Shown: piece after piece, positions 33,700-43,912 of the stretch
Layout of the letters: each line of letters starts with the position of its first letter
Position numbering within the stretch: position 1 is the first letter of the stretch
Source: Variovorax sp. OK212
GTDB lineage: Bacteria > Pseudomonadota > Gammaproteobacteria > Burkholderiales > Burkholderiaceae_C
Direction: 5' to 3'
Length of the DNA: 64,000 nucleotides
NCBI RefSeq assembly: GCF_900112425.1
Contig: NZ_FOLP01000026.1
Coordinates: forward strand, 1 to 64,000
The notes under the pieces: model-generated
The model's database searches: none
Told to the model about the DNA's origin: nothing
Seen by the model: the letters and a program-made list of their open reading frames with translations, nothing else
Program-made: the position numbers and the translations under genes

Positions 33700-34692
33700 T
33701 CAGACTCGAATCTTCACGATCTTGCGCAGGATCACCACGCCCACCAGCATCAGGATGAGCATGTACTTCACGACCACCTGCCCGGCCGGGTCTTCCCACA
33801 GCGGCGACATGAACTCGGGGTTGAACAAATTCATGAGCCCCGCCAGCGCGAACGGCATGAGCCCGAGGATCCACGCCGACAGCCGCCCCTCGGACGACAG
33901 CACGCGCACCCGCGCGAGCAGCTTGAGCCGTTCGCGGATCAGCCGGCTCAGGTTGCCCAGCACCTCGGTCAGGTTGCCGCCCGAATCGCGCTGGATCAGC
34001 ACCGCCACCACGAAGTAGCGCAGGTCGGTGAGCGGCACGCGCTCGCTGAGATTGGTCAGCGCCTGCTGCAGCGACACGCCGAAATTGACCTCGTCGGCCA
34101 CCATGCGGAACTCGCTGGCGATCGGGTCCGCCATCTCGTCGCCGATCATCTGCACGCCGCTTGCAAAGGAGTGCCCCGCGCGCAGCGCGCGCGTCACCAG
34201 GTCCAGCGCGTCCGGCAACTGCTTTTCCATGCGCGCGAGCCGCCGGCTGCGCTGGCGCTGAAGGTAGAGCATCGGCAGCAGCGCCGCCACGGCCGTGGCC
34301 ACCAGCGTCAGCACCAGCGGCTGGCGCAGCAGCCATCCCATGACGACGAACGCGAGCACGCCGAGCACCGCGCACGCCAGCAGGAGGCTGGAGACCGTCC
34401 ACTCCAGCCCGGCCTGCAGGATCACCCGGTCCAGCCGGTGCGCGCGCGGCAGCGTCAGCAGCATGCGCTGCAGCCACGGCACGTCGCTCAGCATGCGCTC
34501 CTTGGCCAGGTGGGCCTGCTGCGTCCGGTCGCTGGCCGCGGAGAACGCCTGCAGCCGCTTCTCGATCTTCCGCGCCTGAGGCCCCTTGTAGGAGCGCCAC
34601 ACCAGATACAGGCCTTCGATCATCAGCAGCACGGTCACGAAGACCAGCACCGTCATGGTCACGAGGGTGTTACCCCCCAGGTTGTCGAACAT
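33700..34692 (-). CDS. tadB: Tad pilus assembly inner-membrane protein TadB
   Basis: A 330-residue GspF-family platform protein. It carries LARMEKQLPDALDLVTRALRAGHSFASGVQMIGDEMADPIASEF and FFVVAVLIQRDSGGNLTEVLGNLSRLIRERLKL, with helices near both ends. The N-terminus has a signal-anchor helix (LVTMTVLVFVTVLLMIEGLYLVW). It follows tadA by 9 nt. Confidence 0.88.
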   Translation of the reverse strand: MFDNLGGNTLVTMTVLVFVTVLLMIEGLYLVWRSYKGPQARKIEKRLQAFSAASDRTQQAHLAKERMLSDVPWLQRMLLTLPRAHRLDRVILQAGLEWTVSSLLLACAVLGVLAFVVMGWLLRQPLVLTLVATAVAALLPMLYLQRQRSRRLARMEKQLPDALDLVTRALRAGHSFASGVQMIGDEMADPIASEFRMVADEVNFGVSLQQALTNLSERVPLTDLRYFVVAVLIQRDSGGNLTEVLGNLSRLIRERLKLLARVRVLSSEGRLSAWILGLMPFALAGLMNLFNPEFMSPLWEDPAGQVVVKYMLILMLVGVVILRKIVKIRV

Positions 34693-34701
34693 GGCCGCCT
34701 C

Positions 34702-36072
<1,371 letters not shown>

Positions 36073-36108
36073 GGGAACCTGCCTTGCTGTTGAAGAATGG
36101 ATCGGCGC

Positions 36109-37260
36109 TCAGGCCCGGCGAAAGAGCCGCCCGATGAACCCGGGTGCGGCCTCCTGGCGCGGGCTGAGCGTGTGTGCGATCTCGCCGAGCCGCCTGGCGA
36201 GCGTGCTGCCGCGCGACATCTCGGCCAGCGGAATGCCGCGGTTGATGGACGCATCGACGTCCTTGCCGCCGTCCGGCACGATCGTGAGCGTCGCCCCGAC
36301 GAGCGAACGGCGCATGTCCGACAGCCCGATCTCCCCGCCACCGGCACTGCGGTTCACCAGCAGCTCGACCTTGCCGGGCGCGTAGCCGAGCGACTTGAAC
36401 ACCTGCATGAGCCGCGTCACGTTGCGGATGTGCGGCAGGCTCGGCTGCAGCACGGGAAAGATGCGGTCCGCGCGGTCCAGCACGCGAATGGTGAGCGTGT
36501 CGATGCGCGGCCCGAGGTCGAACAGCACGAAGTCGTACTGCGTCGTCGCCACCTGCAGGATCGCGTCGATGTGCTCGGCCTTGACGTCCATCGCACGCGA
36601 GAGGTCCTCGGGCGCGGGCAGGATGCTGAAACCCGGCGCCACCCGCACCACGCTGGCCGCGAGCAGCGAGGCGTCGAGCCGCCCGATGTCGCGCGAGACG
36701 TCCGCCATGGTGGAGGTCGGGCGCACATCGCTCACATACGACAGCGCATCGCCGAACTGCAGGTTCAGGTCGATCAGCAGCACCGAGCGCTCGCGCGAGA
36801 GCTGGTGCGCGATGTTGGTCGCGAGAAAGGTCGCGCCGCTGCCGCCCTTGCAGGGCATGAACGCGACGACCTGGCCGGGGCTTCGCGCCTGCGTGCCCGC
36901 CAGCTTGAGCGCGATGCGCTCCACGGCGGCTTCGAGCGCCAGCGCGTCGGCCGGCGACGGAAGCACCTCGCGCACGCCGGCGCGCATGGCATGGATCAGG
37001 AACTCGGGCGTCTGCATCGCGCACAGCAGCACCACCGCGACCGACGGATGCTGCAGCGTGAGCTTCTCCACCAGCGAGAGCTCCTGCGGGTCGCAGCACA
37101 TGCCGTCGACCAGCAGCAGCTCGGGCGCAGCCTTCTCGACCACCCACTGCATCCGGCTCTTGCCGCCCTCGAACAGCGACACCGCATGGGAGCGCCCCTC
37201 GAGCACCTTGCGCATGTCCTGGAGATGGTTCGGATTGGGGGAGATGATGGCGATCTTCAT
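36109..37260 (-). CDS. cpaE: Tad pilus localisation ATPase TadZ/CpaE
   Basis: A 383-residue protein with an atypical receiver-like N-terminal domain (KIAIISPNPNHLQDMRKVLEGR) and a MinD-like ATPase domain. The P-loop reads CKGGSGATFLATNIAH, the deviant Walker form of the ParA/MinD class, and LLIDLNLQFGDALSYVSD gives the Walker B region. It places the Tad machinery at a specific cell site in Caulobacter and Aggregatibacter. Confidence 0.85.
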   Translation of the reverse strand: MKIAIISPNPNHLQDMRKVLEGRSHAVSLFEGGKSRMQWVVEKAAPELLLVDGMCCDPQELSLVEKLTLQHPSVAVVLLCAMQTPEFLIHAMRAGVREVLPSPADALALEAAVERIALKLAGTQARSPGQVVAFMPCKGGSGATFLATNIAHQLSRERSVLLIDLNLQFGDALSYVSDVRPTSTMADVSRDIGRLDASLLAASVVRVAPGFSILPAPEDLSRAMDVKAEHIDAILQVATTQYDFVLFDLGPRIDTLTIRVLDRADRIFPVLQPSLPHIRNVTRLMQVFKSLGYAPGKVELLVNRSAGGGEIGLSDMRRSLVGATLTIVPDGGKDVDASINRGIPLAEMSRGSTLARRLGEIAHTLSPRQEAAPGFIGRLFRRA

Positions 37261-37279
37261 GGTCGTGTCCGGTACGTTG

Positions 37280-37708
37280 CTAGGAGCAGATGGCCGCGCT
37301 GTTCGGGTCCTTGCGCATCACTTCGCGCGGCAGGAAGGTCGAAAAGCCGGGCATGGGAATCAGCGGCGCGGCGGCGCCCACGATGGGAGAAATCCACTGG
37401 TAGTTGAGGCCAGTGATGCTCACGGTGACGCCCTGGCAGGTGGCCGCCGTGCAGCCCGACGGCTCCCAGGCCACCGACACGGTGTTGATCTGCGGCAGCA
37501 GCGCCTTCATGCGCGCGAGCACCAGCGCCTGCTGGGCGGTGTCGTCGCACACCACGGCGTAGCGCGCGCCGGCGCGCGTGGCCTCGCCGGCCGCGCTCCA
37601 GGTGAACAGCATCCGGGAGAAGTCCACGACGCCCAGGAAGAGCATCAGGAAAATCAGCAGACCCAGCGCAAACTCGACCGTGGTCGCGCCTCTGACGTGG
37701 TATTTCAT
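37280..37708 (-). CDS. TadE-family minor pseudopilin
   Basis: A 142-residue pseudopilin. The N-terminus has a prepilin motif (RGATTVEFALGLLIFLMLFLGVVDFSRML), with Gly before ATTVEF and Glu at +5. The rest is a periplasmic domain with paired Cys (CTAATC). TadE-type pseudopilins are cleaved by TadV and assist Flp assembly. Its ATG overlaps the stop of the upstream TadE-like gene as ATGA. Confidence 0.82.
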   Translation of the reverse strand: MKYHVRGATTVEFALGLLIFLMLFLGVVDFSRMLFTWSAAGEATRAGARYAVVCDDTAQQALVLARMKALLPQINTVSVAWEPSGCTAATCQGVTVSITGLNYQWISPIVGAAAPLIPMPGFSTFLPREVMRKDPNSAAICS

Positions 37709-38163
37709 GACGGAGCCCTCATGGTGGCGCTGATCTCGCTGAAGACGATGTCGCCGTTCGCGTTGGCGAAGACCACGCCGATCACCGAAGGAAACAGCGA
37801 ATGGAAGGTGTAGCTGCTGACCCGAACCGTGACCGTGGTGATGATCGGGTTCGCCCCGCTCGACTGCCAGGTGCAGCAACTGCCCGAAGGCACGTTCGAC
37901 AGCGTGAGGCCGCGCGCCAGCCGCGCCCCCGTGCCGGCGGTGTTGCCGTACACGATCAGGTTGCGCGCCTCGGTGACGCGCGTGCCGGGCGTCTGCACCG
38001 ACAGGTAGCGCACCGCGTCGCGGGTCGACTTGACGACCGCGTTGTACTCGTACATCGCACGTCCGAACTCGGTGGCCATGAAGGTCAACAGCAGCAGCAG
38101 CGGCGTGATCAGCGCCAGCTCGATCAGCGCGGTGCCATGCTGCAAGCGGGGAGAGGTCTTCAT
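37705..38163 (-). CDS. TadE/TadF-like minor pseudopilin
   Basis: A 152-residue protein with the prepilin motif HGTALIELALITPLLLLLTFMATEFGR (Gly before TALIEL, Glu at +5) and a membrane helix. The rest is a beta-rich exported domain with two adjacent Cys in SGSCCTW. Together with the TadE-like protein downstream it forms the minor pseudopilin pair. The gap to tadG is 10 nt. Confidence 0.8.
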   Translation of the reverse strand: MKTSPRLQHGTALIELALITPLLLLLTFMATEFGRAMYEYNAVVKSTRDAVRYLSVQTPGTRVTEARNLIVYGNTAGTGARLARGLTLSNVPSGSCCTWQSSGANPIITTVTVRVSSYTFHSLFPSVIGVVFANANGDIVFSEISATMRAPS

Positions 38164-38173
38164 GATGTGCTCC

Positions 38174-39442
38174 TCATCTCACCAGCACCGGAACCAGCGG
38201 CCCCGCCGATCCGCCGGCCAGCCCGCTGCTGGTGCAGGGGCTGCCGGCGGCACCCGCGTTGCCGCGGAATTCCAGCTGCGTGTCGGTCATCGGAATGCTC
38301 AGCGGCTGCAGCATCAGCATGCAGGCGTAGTCGATCACGTGGTTGCCTCCGTCGATCACCGGCACCGTCACGATGCGGCGGTCCAGGCCGTACTGCATGT
38401 GGCCGCCGGTCACGTTGCCCGGGACGGCCAGCTTCTGGAAGCTGTTGAGCGACAGCCCGGTGATCGATTCGCAGCTGTTCGCGCCCTTCACCTTGGTGCC
38501 GGTGTCGGCGCAGGATGCGAAGGCGGCGCGCTTGGTCACGAAATTCTGGGCGCTTGCGGGTGAGCCGGGGGCCGGTCCGTTGTAGGCATTGAACTGCGCG
38601 GGCCAGTTGAGCGCGGTGTACGCGTAGCCGCTGTAGTCGGGCCGCCCCGAGCTCGGATCGCCGCTGTTCTTGTAGATGCCGAAGCGCTCGTTCCAGACGT
38701 CGGCCACCGAGGTCTGCACGCCGGGGGTGCCCAGCGTGTCGCCCACCTTGGTGCCGCAATGGTTCTCGAGTTCGGATTCGGTTTCCGAGGCGCTGTTGCT
38801 GCCGTCCAGGTTGGCCCAGCCGATCTGGCCGCCGGCGGACGCGTTCTGCGCCTGGATCAGCGTCGCCCATTCGCCGACGGCGAAGCCGTAGTTCGGTGCG
38901 GTGCCGCCCGCCTTGGGCTTCATCGCGATAGGAATGGGGCATGTGGTCTGCGCGCTGGCGCGGGTGGCGACCGCGTTTGCCGTCACGCTGCGTGTCGCGG
39001 GGTTCCCGGCGGTATCGCCCGAGAAGGCCCCCATGGCCTGCATGAGCCATATCCTGATGTTGGGCTGGCTGTGCATGCACTGCGCGTAGACGGCCACCGC
39101 GGGATTGGTCGTGGCCGCATAGGCCGCGTCGCGGAAGGTGATTTCGGTGGTGACGATCTGGCCCTGCCCGCTCCAGGTGGCCGACTGCATGTTCACCCGG
39201 TTCGCATTGCCGGCCGTGCGCCCGGCGCTCTGCGCCCGCGTGATCGCCGTGCCCTGTTTGTCGAGTTCACGCGCGGCGGCCAGCGCGCAGCTGTCCACTG
39301 CCGTCTGCAGTTCGGTCCTGACGACAAACAGATGGCCGAAGTCGAGCGCGATGCCCATGAAGCCCAGCAGGAACAACAGAGACAGCGCGGCGGTGACGAT
39401 CATCGCGCCACGCTGGCGGCGATGGGAGTGCGAGGCTTTCAT
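38174..39442 (-). CDS. TadG-family pilus-assembly protein
   Basis: A 422-residue protein with the TadG start RRQRGAMIVTAALSLLFLLGFMGIALDFGHLFVVRTELQTAVDSCALAAAREL, i.e. one N-terminal helix and a vWA-like first region. The large C-terminal part is exported and Cys-containing (C141, C159 and others). TadG proteins anchor or cap the Flp pilus at the outer membrane in related systems. Confidence 0.82.
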   Translation of the reverse strand: MKASHSHRRQRGAMIVTAALSLLFLLGFMGIALDFGHLFVVRTELQTAVDSCALAAARELDKQGTAITRAQSAGRTAGNANRVNMQSATWSGQGQIVTTEITFRDAAYAATTNPAVAVYAQCMHSQPNIRIWLMQAMGAFSGDTAGNPATRSVTANAVATRASAQTTCPIPIAMKPKAGGTAPNYGFAVGEWATLIQAQNASAGGQIGWANLDGSNSASETESELENHCGTKVGDTLGTPGVQTSVADVWNERFGIYKNSGDPSSGRPDYSGYAYTALNWPAQFNAYNGPAPGSPASAQNFVTKRAAFASCADTGTKVKGANSCESITGLSLNSFQKLAVPGNVTGGHMQYGLDRRIVTVPVIDGGNHVIDYACMLMLQPLSIPMTDTQLEFRGNAGAAGSPCTSSGLAGGSAGPLVPVLVR

Positions 39443-39515
39443 GATCAGTCTTTCTTGAATCTGCAGCGGAAGACAGGGCGAATCCAGCGACCTGCCTTCC
39501 TCCGCAGAAAGCCGT

Positions 39516-39695
39516 TCAGCTGCACGTCGTCAGGGTCAGGCACTTGGTGACGCGGTCGATAAAGCTCGTGAAGCCGCCGTTGTTCGCGGTGAGTGCCTGC
39601 AGCGCGACAACCAGCGCAATAGAGACGACGGCGATGATCAGCGCGTACTCGACAACCTGGGCACCGCTTTCGTCTTTCAGGAATGACTTGAACAT
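39516..39695 (-). CDS. flp: Flp type IVb major pilin (copy 1)
   Basis: A 59-residue prepilin from ATG 39695, with GAGG 8 nt upstream; an ATG at 39701 is too close to its Shine-Dalgarno. The cleavage motif is SG-AQVVEYALIIAVVSIALVVAL with Glu+5 and Tyr+6. The C-terminal tail is DRVTKCLTLTTCS with Cys52 and Cys58, a potential disulfide. TadV would cleave after Gly. Two Flp genes sit in tandem in the middle of the operon. Confidence 0.92.
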   Translation of the reverse strand: MFKSFLKDESGAQVVEYALIIAVVSIALVVALQALTANNGGFTSFIDRVTKCLTLTTCS

Positions 39696-39801
39696 GGTCA
39701 TGACCTCGGTTCGTTGTGGAGGAGGATTCGCATGGAAGCGGATGAAAGCGTGGAATGAAGTGGGCCGGAGGAACTGACCCTCTTCTCTCCACGAAGCCCG
39801 C

Positions 39802-40011
39802 TTACACGCAAGCAGCCGATCCGGTCAAGCAGACCGTGACGCGGTTGATGAAGCTCGTGAAGCTGCCACCGGTGGTGAGCGCCTTCAGCGCGACGACCAG
39901 CGCAATCGAGACGACGGCGATGATCAGCGCGTACTCGACGACCTGTGCGCCCTCTTCGTCGCGCAGGAAACCGAGGGAGGATTGGCCGATGGCCTGGAGA
40001 AAGTTCTTCAT
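39802..40011 (-). CDS. flp: Flp type IVb major pilin (copy 2)
   Basis: A 69-residue prepilin with a longer leader (MKNFLQAIGQSSLGFLRDEEG) and mature AQVVEYALIIAVVSIALVVAL, identical to copy 1 over the first 21 residues. The tail reads INRVTVCLTGSAACV with Cys61 and Cys68. The shared helix and different tails suggest a duplication with sub-functionalisation. A 140-bp gap separates it from the upstream lipoprotein gene and may hold a promoter or attenuator. Confidence 0.92.
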   Translation of the reverse strand: MKNFLQAIGQSSLGFLRDEEGAQVVEYALIIAVVSIALVVALKALTTGGSFTSFINRVTVCLTGSAACV

Positions 40012-40151
40012 GGTTCTGTCCTTTGAAGGGTTGAACGGGGTTGGAAAATCAACTTGCAGGAAACGAAGGGTTGGAAAAATGTCGTTGCGTTCGTGGCGCT
40101 CTCCTTTCCATGTGAAGACTGGCGTGGAACAAACCCGCGTAATGCGGAGCG

Positions 40152-40448
40152 TTACTTGGAAGACCCGCCGCCCTGGCCACCACCGATGCCGCCGCCGATG
40201 TTGATGACGTTGACGGCCGGCGGCGGCGTCTTGTAGGACTCGTGGTACTGGTTCATCGACTCGCGCGCCGCGCGGCCGTCCATGCCCGCCACGGGGTCGC
40301 CGTTCTTGCCGGCGTCCGGGTTCAGCGTCATCTTTTTCTTGGCGTCGCGCACCGCCTCGCCGAAGTGCGCGTCGTAGTTGGGCGTGACATGCGAGCAGCC
40401 GGTGGCGAGAAGGCATGCGAGCGCGACGGTGGTCGACTTGATGAACAT
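40152..40448 (-). CDS. Small lipoprotein in the Tad operon
   Basis: A 98-residue lipoprotein from ATG 40448, preceded by GAGGAG. The signal peptide has a lipobox LATGC (Cys near residue 18). The mature part contains YDAHFGEAVRDAKKKMTLNPDAG and a Gly-rich tail (GGGIGGGQGGGSSK). An ATG at 40463 overlaps the secretin stop but lacks a ribosome site at the right distance. This lipoprotein occupies the position where RcpB or TadD-type accessory lipoproteins often lie; TadD is not otherwise present. Confidence 0.65.
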   Translation of the reverse strand: MFIKSTTVALACLLATGCSHVTPNYDAHFGEAVRDAKKKMTLNPDAGKNGDPVAGMDGRAARESMNQYHESYKTPPPAVNVINIGGGIGGGQGGGSSK

Positions 40449-40459
40449 GGCAGTGCTCC

Positions 40460-41989
40460 TCACTGGGGTTCGCTGGCCGGTGCGGCCGGTGCGGCCGGTG
40501 CCGGGGTGGCGCTTTCGAGGGCGCCGTTCAGGTAGATCTCGGCGCGGCTGGGCACCACGTGGTTGTCCGTCGGCACCCGGGGCGTGTCGGCGAGCGGGCG
40601 CACCAGGCGCGGCGTGATGACGAACATCAGCTCGGTCTGGTCGTTCTGGAACTCGGTGCTGCGAAACAGCGCGCCCATCACCGGCACCTCGCCCAGCCCC
40701 GGATAGCGCTTGATGGTCTCGGTCACGTTGCTCTTGATGAGCCCGGCGATGACGAAGCTCTGCCCATCGTTCAGCTGGACCGTCGTGTCGGCGCGGCGCA
40801 CCGTGAGCGAAGGCAGCACCGAGGTCACGCCCGAGACCGTGGTGAAGGGAGAGCCGGTCTGCGACAGGTCCGACACCTCGGACACCATCTTGAGGTTGAT
40901 CCGGTCGCCGTTGAGCACCGTGGGAGTGAACTTGACCCCGATGCCGAACTCCTTCTCTTCCAGCGTGATGTTCTGTCCGCCGCCGGCGCTGGAGTTCTGC
41001 GCGACCGGAATGAAGATCTTGCCGCCCGACAGGAAGCTCGCCTGCTGGCCGCTGATGGCCATGATGTTGGGCTCCGCGAGGATGCGCACCAGGCCGTCGT
41101 CCTTCTGGCCGTCGATGGCGATCGTTCCGCGCCCTATCCGCATGGCCTCGAACAGCCCCGCGCCGGAGCTGAGGAAGTTGGAGACCAGCGAATAGCTGTT
41201 GAGCCCGCCGCTGCTGGCGCGCGCGAGTCCGACGCGCGCGCCGAGCCGGTCGAGCAGCGTCTTGCTGACCTCGGCGATCTTCACCTCGAGCATCACCTGC
41301 TGCGGCCGGGCGACACGCATCAGGTTCACCACCTTCTTTCCGTCGGCGCCGTAGGCCCCCGCCAGGCTCATCACGTCGTCGAGCTTGAGCGCGTCGCTGA
41401 TCTCGCCGGTGAGCACGATGGAGCGCTCCGCGCTGCGCACGCGGATGCCGCGCTCCTCGGGCATCAGCTCGGCGAGCTTGGATTGCAGCGCCATCGGGTC
41501 GATGGTGACGATCACGTCCTTGATGTAGCAGGTGCCGTCGGCGCTTTGCAGCACCACGTTCATCGAGCCGGCCTGGCGCCCGCGAAAGAACAGGTCGGTC
41601 GGGCTCAGCAGCGTGACGTCGACATCGGCCACGCCGTCGCCCGCGTTGGCATTCGGGGCCATGCCCGGCGCCGGCTGCCCGCCCGCCGGGGCCGGTGCGG
41701 CAGCGCGGCCTTGCGGCTGGCCGCTGAGCACGATGCGCACGACCCGCGCCCGCAGCGGAATGACCACCGACTTGCCGAGCACGGCCTGGGTCGGCTGGTC
41801 GTCCGGAATGATCGCGGAGCAGCGGCGGCTGGCCGGTGCGCCGCCCGAGGCCTGGGGCGCCGCGGGAGCGGCACCGGGCATCGCGGCCGAGGCCGGGGCG
41901 GTTGCCACGACGTCCGCGGCCAGGGCCGGACCGGCCGCCGTCGCGAATGTCGCCAGCAACCGGGCGATGGTGGAAGAGAGATGTCGCAC
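40460..41989 (-). CDS. rcpA: Tad outer-membrane secretin RcpA/CpaC
   Basis: A 509-residue secretin of the Flp pilus. After the signal peptide an Ala/Pro-rich region and BON-type N-domain (SAERSIVLTGEISDALKLDDVMSLAGAYG) precede the secretin core, VMLEVKIAEVSKTLLDRLGARVG, and the C-terminal VPVMGALFRSTEFQNDQTELMFVITPRLV. It forms the outer-membrane channel with RcpC. It overlaps the following lipoprotein frame by a few bases. Confidence 0.9.
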   Translation of the reverse strand: MRHLSSTIARLLATFATAAGPALAADVVATAPASAAMPGAAPAAPQASGGAPASRRCSAIIPDDQPTQAVLGKSVVIPLRARVVRIVLSGQPQGRAAAPAPAGGQPAPGMAPNANAGDGVADVDVTLLSPTDLFFRGRQAGSMNVVLQSADGTCYIKDVIVTIDPMALQSKLAELMPEERGIRVRSAERSIVLTGEISDALKLDDVMSLAGAYGADGKKVVNLMRVARPQQVMLEVKIAEVSKTLLDRLGARVGLARASSGGLNSYSLVSNFLSSGAGLFEAMRIGRGTIAIDGQKDDGLVRILAEPNIMAISGQQASFLSGGKIFIPVAQNSSAGGGQNITLEEKEFGIGVKFTPTVLNGDRINLKMVSEVSDLSQTGSPFTTVSGVTSVLPSLTVRRADTTVQLNDGQSFVIAGLIKSNVTETIKRYPGLGEVPVMGALFRSTEFQNDQTELMFVITPRLVRPLADTPRVPTDNHVVPSRAEIYLNGALESATPAPAAPAAPASEPQ

Positions 41990-42015
41990 TTGGTGTTCCT
42001 CCTTGTTGGATCGGA

Positions 42016-42858
42016 TCAGAAGCAGGTGAGCGAGCGGGCCGCGTTCTGGATCACCTCGACGCAGTTGCTCGGCGCCATGGCGGGAGCGGCGCGGCGCGGC
42101 TGCGGGCGCGCCGTCGGCGGCGGCGCCACCACGGCGGAGACCGGCACGATGTTCTTTTCGCCGAACAGCTGGCCCTTGGTGATGCCGCCCGTGGCCACCG
42201 TGGTCTTGTCCATCTGGTTGCGCAGCACCAGCGAGAGCGTTCCCACGCTGCGCGCCAGGTCGAGCTTTTCAGAATCCTCGAGCGACAGTTCCAGCGTCAC
42301 GGCGCTCACGACCTTGGGCTTGGTGTCGTCGCGGTTGGCCTCCTGGGCCACCGCGAGCACCAGCACCTTCTCGAGCACCGTCTTGCTGATCTGCAGCGCG
42401 TCTTCGCCGCGGCCCTTGTCCTGCTGGGCGTTGACCATCACGTCCACGTAGTTGCCCGGCAGCGCGAAGCCCGCGACACCGACCACGTCGTTCACGCGCA
42501 CCGTCATGGCCCGCTTGCCGCTGGCGATCACAGCCGACAGCCCGCCCTGCGTACCGACGGGCGCCAGCTTGCCTTCCATCAGCGCTTCGCCGCGCAGCAC
42601 GCCGACCTTGACCACGCGGTCGGCCAGCGCCTTGGTGTCGCTGAAGGCGCCGGTCGGCACCGAGCCGCTCGGCCAGTCGACCGTGGAGAGCATCTGCGCG
42701 TTGACGCGGCTTCCCAGCTCGATGTCGACCGCGGCCACCACCACCTTGTTGGACGCGATCCCGCCTTGCCGCGAGACCCATCCCGTCGCATACACGGCGG
42801 CCGCCAGCCCCGTCAGAAGGGCCAGCAGCAGCAGCCCGATCGCCTTGATGTTCTTCAT
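42016..42858 (-). CDS. rcpC: Tad pilus protein RcpC/CpaB
   Basis: A 280-residue CpaB homologue with an N-terminal membrane anchor (KAIGLLLLALLTGLAAAVYATGWV), a SAF-like domain (VVAAVDIELGSRVNAQMLSTVDWPSG; LRGEALMEGKL) and RAMTVRVNDVVGVAGFALPGNYVDVMV, followed by a secretion-associated C-terminus. In Aggregatibacter RcpC interacts with the secretin. It starts 40 nt after tadV. Confidence 0.88.
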   Translation of the reverse strand: MKNIKAIGLLLLALLTGLAAAVYATGWVSRQGGIASNKVVVAAVDIELGSRVNAQMLSTVDWPSGSVPTGAFSDTKALADRVVKVGVLRGEALMEGKLAPVGTQGGLSAVIASGKRAMTVRVNDVVGVAGFALPGNYVDVMVNAQQDKGRGEDALQISKTVLEKVLVLAVAQEANRDDTKPKVVSAVTLELSLEDSEKLDLARSVGTLSLVLRNQMDKTTVATGGITKGQLFGEKNIVPVSAVVAPPPTARPQPRRAAPAMAPSNCVEVIQNAARSLTCF

Positions 42859-42897
42859 GTAAACCTCCGCCGTGGGTAAGGAATGAAAGGGACAGGG

Positions 42898-43482
42898 CTA
42901 GACGTAGCCCAACTGGTGTGCAAGCACTTCGACCGCCGTGCCCGCGCCGATGCACAGGCCGTAGGGCAGCTTTCCCACGGACTGATTGACGTGCAGGCTC
43001 CCGTCGGGGCGAATGCCCGCCATGGTGGAAATGGCCATGCCCTGCGCCGCCGTCTTGACGTTGTCGAGCATGTGTCCGAGGCGGCGGCGGTGAATGGCGA
43101 ATGCCAGCGCCGCGACGCCGCCCGCAATGAAGGTGAAGAGCACCGCCATCAGCGTCTGCTGCGGGCCGAGAAAGGCGCCCGCCATGGCCATCAGCTTGAC
43201 GTCGCCCGCGCCCATGATCCCGACCGCGTAGAAGACCAGCATCGATGCGAAGCCCACGGCGAGTCCACCGAAGGCGCTCGCCGCGCCCGCGGCCGGCGTG
43301 CGCGCCGCAAGCGTTCCGTAGACCAGCGCGAAGAGCGCGCCGCCGAAGGTCAGCCAGTTGGGAATGCGGTAGGAGCGCCAGTCGCTGACGGCGGCCACGC
43401 CGAGCAATGCGAACAGCGCGAGCGTGCGCACGTCGGTGGCCAGCATCGCCAGCAGTTCGAGGAGAGCGTCGAGTTCCCGCAT
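42898..43482 (-). CDS. tadV: Prepilin peptidase TadV (A24 family)
   Basis: A 194-residue membrane aspartyl protease of the FlaK/TadV type. The first catalytic Asp lies in AAVSDWRSYRIPNWLT and the second in GIMGAGDVKLMAMAGAFLGP. It would cleave Flp prepilins and the TadE-type pseudopilins listed here. It follows the small prepilin-like gene by 16 nt. Confidence 0.88.
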   Translation of the reverse strand: MRELDALLELLAMLATDVRTLALFALLGVAAVSDWRSYRIPNWLTFGGALFALVYGTLAARTPAAGAASAFGGLAVGFASMLVFYAVGIMGAGDVKLMAMAGAFLGPQQTLMAVLFTFIAGGVAALAFAIHRRRLGHMLDNVKTAAQGMAISTMAGIRPDGSLHVNQSVGKLPYGLCIGAGTAVEVLAHQLGYV

Positions 43483-43498
43483 GGTGGGCTCCCGGTGT

Positions 43499-43645
43499 TC
43501 AGGCGCTGCGCCGGATGGCGAGCAGCAGGAGCAGGCACACGACCATCACGAGCGAGCCGATCAGCGCGAACTCCATGAACGACATCCCTGCGTCTTCGCG
43601 CAGCAGGTTCATGAAGGTTCTCGGCAGAAGTTCGAGCGGTTCCAT
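43499..43645 (-). CDS. 48-residue Flp-like prepilin candidate
   Basis: The frame from ATG 43645 gives a 48-residue peptide. The leader is basic with an LREDAG end, then the cleavage motif G-MSFMEFALIG with Glu at +5 and Phe at +6, as in type IVb prepilins. A single membrane helix (LIGSLVMVVCLLLLLAI) ends in RRSA. It lacks the polar C-terminal tail of the two larger Flp proteins. It directly precedes tadV and starts the Tad operon. No ribosome binding site is strong, so the call depends on the motif and position. Confidence 0.62.
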   Translation of the reverse strand: MEPLELLPRTFMNLLREDAGMSFMEFALIGSLVMVVCLLLLLAIRRSA

Positions 43646-43912
43646 GCGTGTTCCCCGGTTGTCGTGGCCGGCCTGGATCGCCTGCCTGCCCGGTGTGGGC
43701 AGAAGCGTTCGGCCTGGGGATGACTTTAGGAACCGCGCTGCCTTCGCACATGAGCGAGGCGCCCCTTTGTGGGGGAGTCGATTGCCCTGCCCCGGCTGGC
43801 GGGAGGCATGACAAACCGCCTGGGTGGTTGCCCGTGCCCGCCGGTGGCGGCACGGAGCTTCTTCAGGCCGCGATGGCGCGCCCTCGAACCTCGGCTTCGC
43901 GAGGCACCGCGG

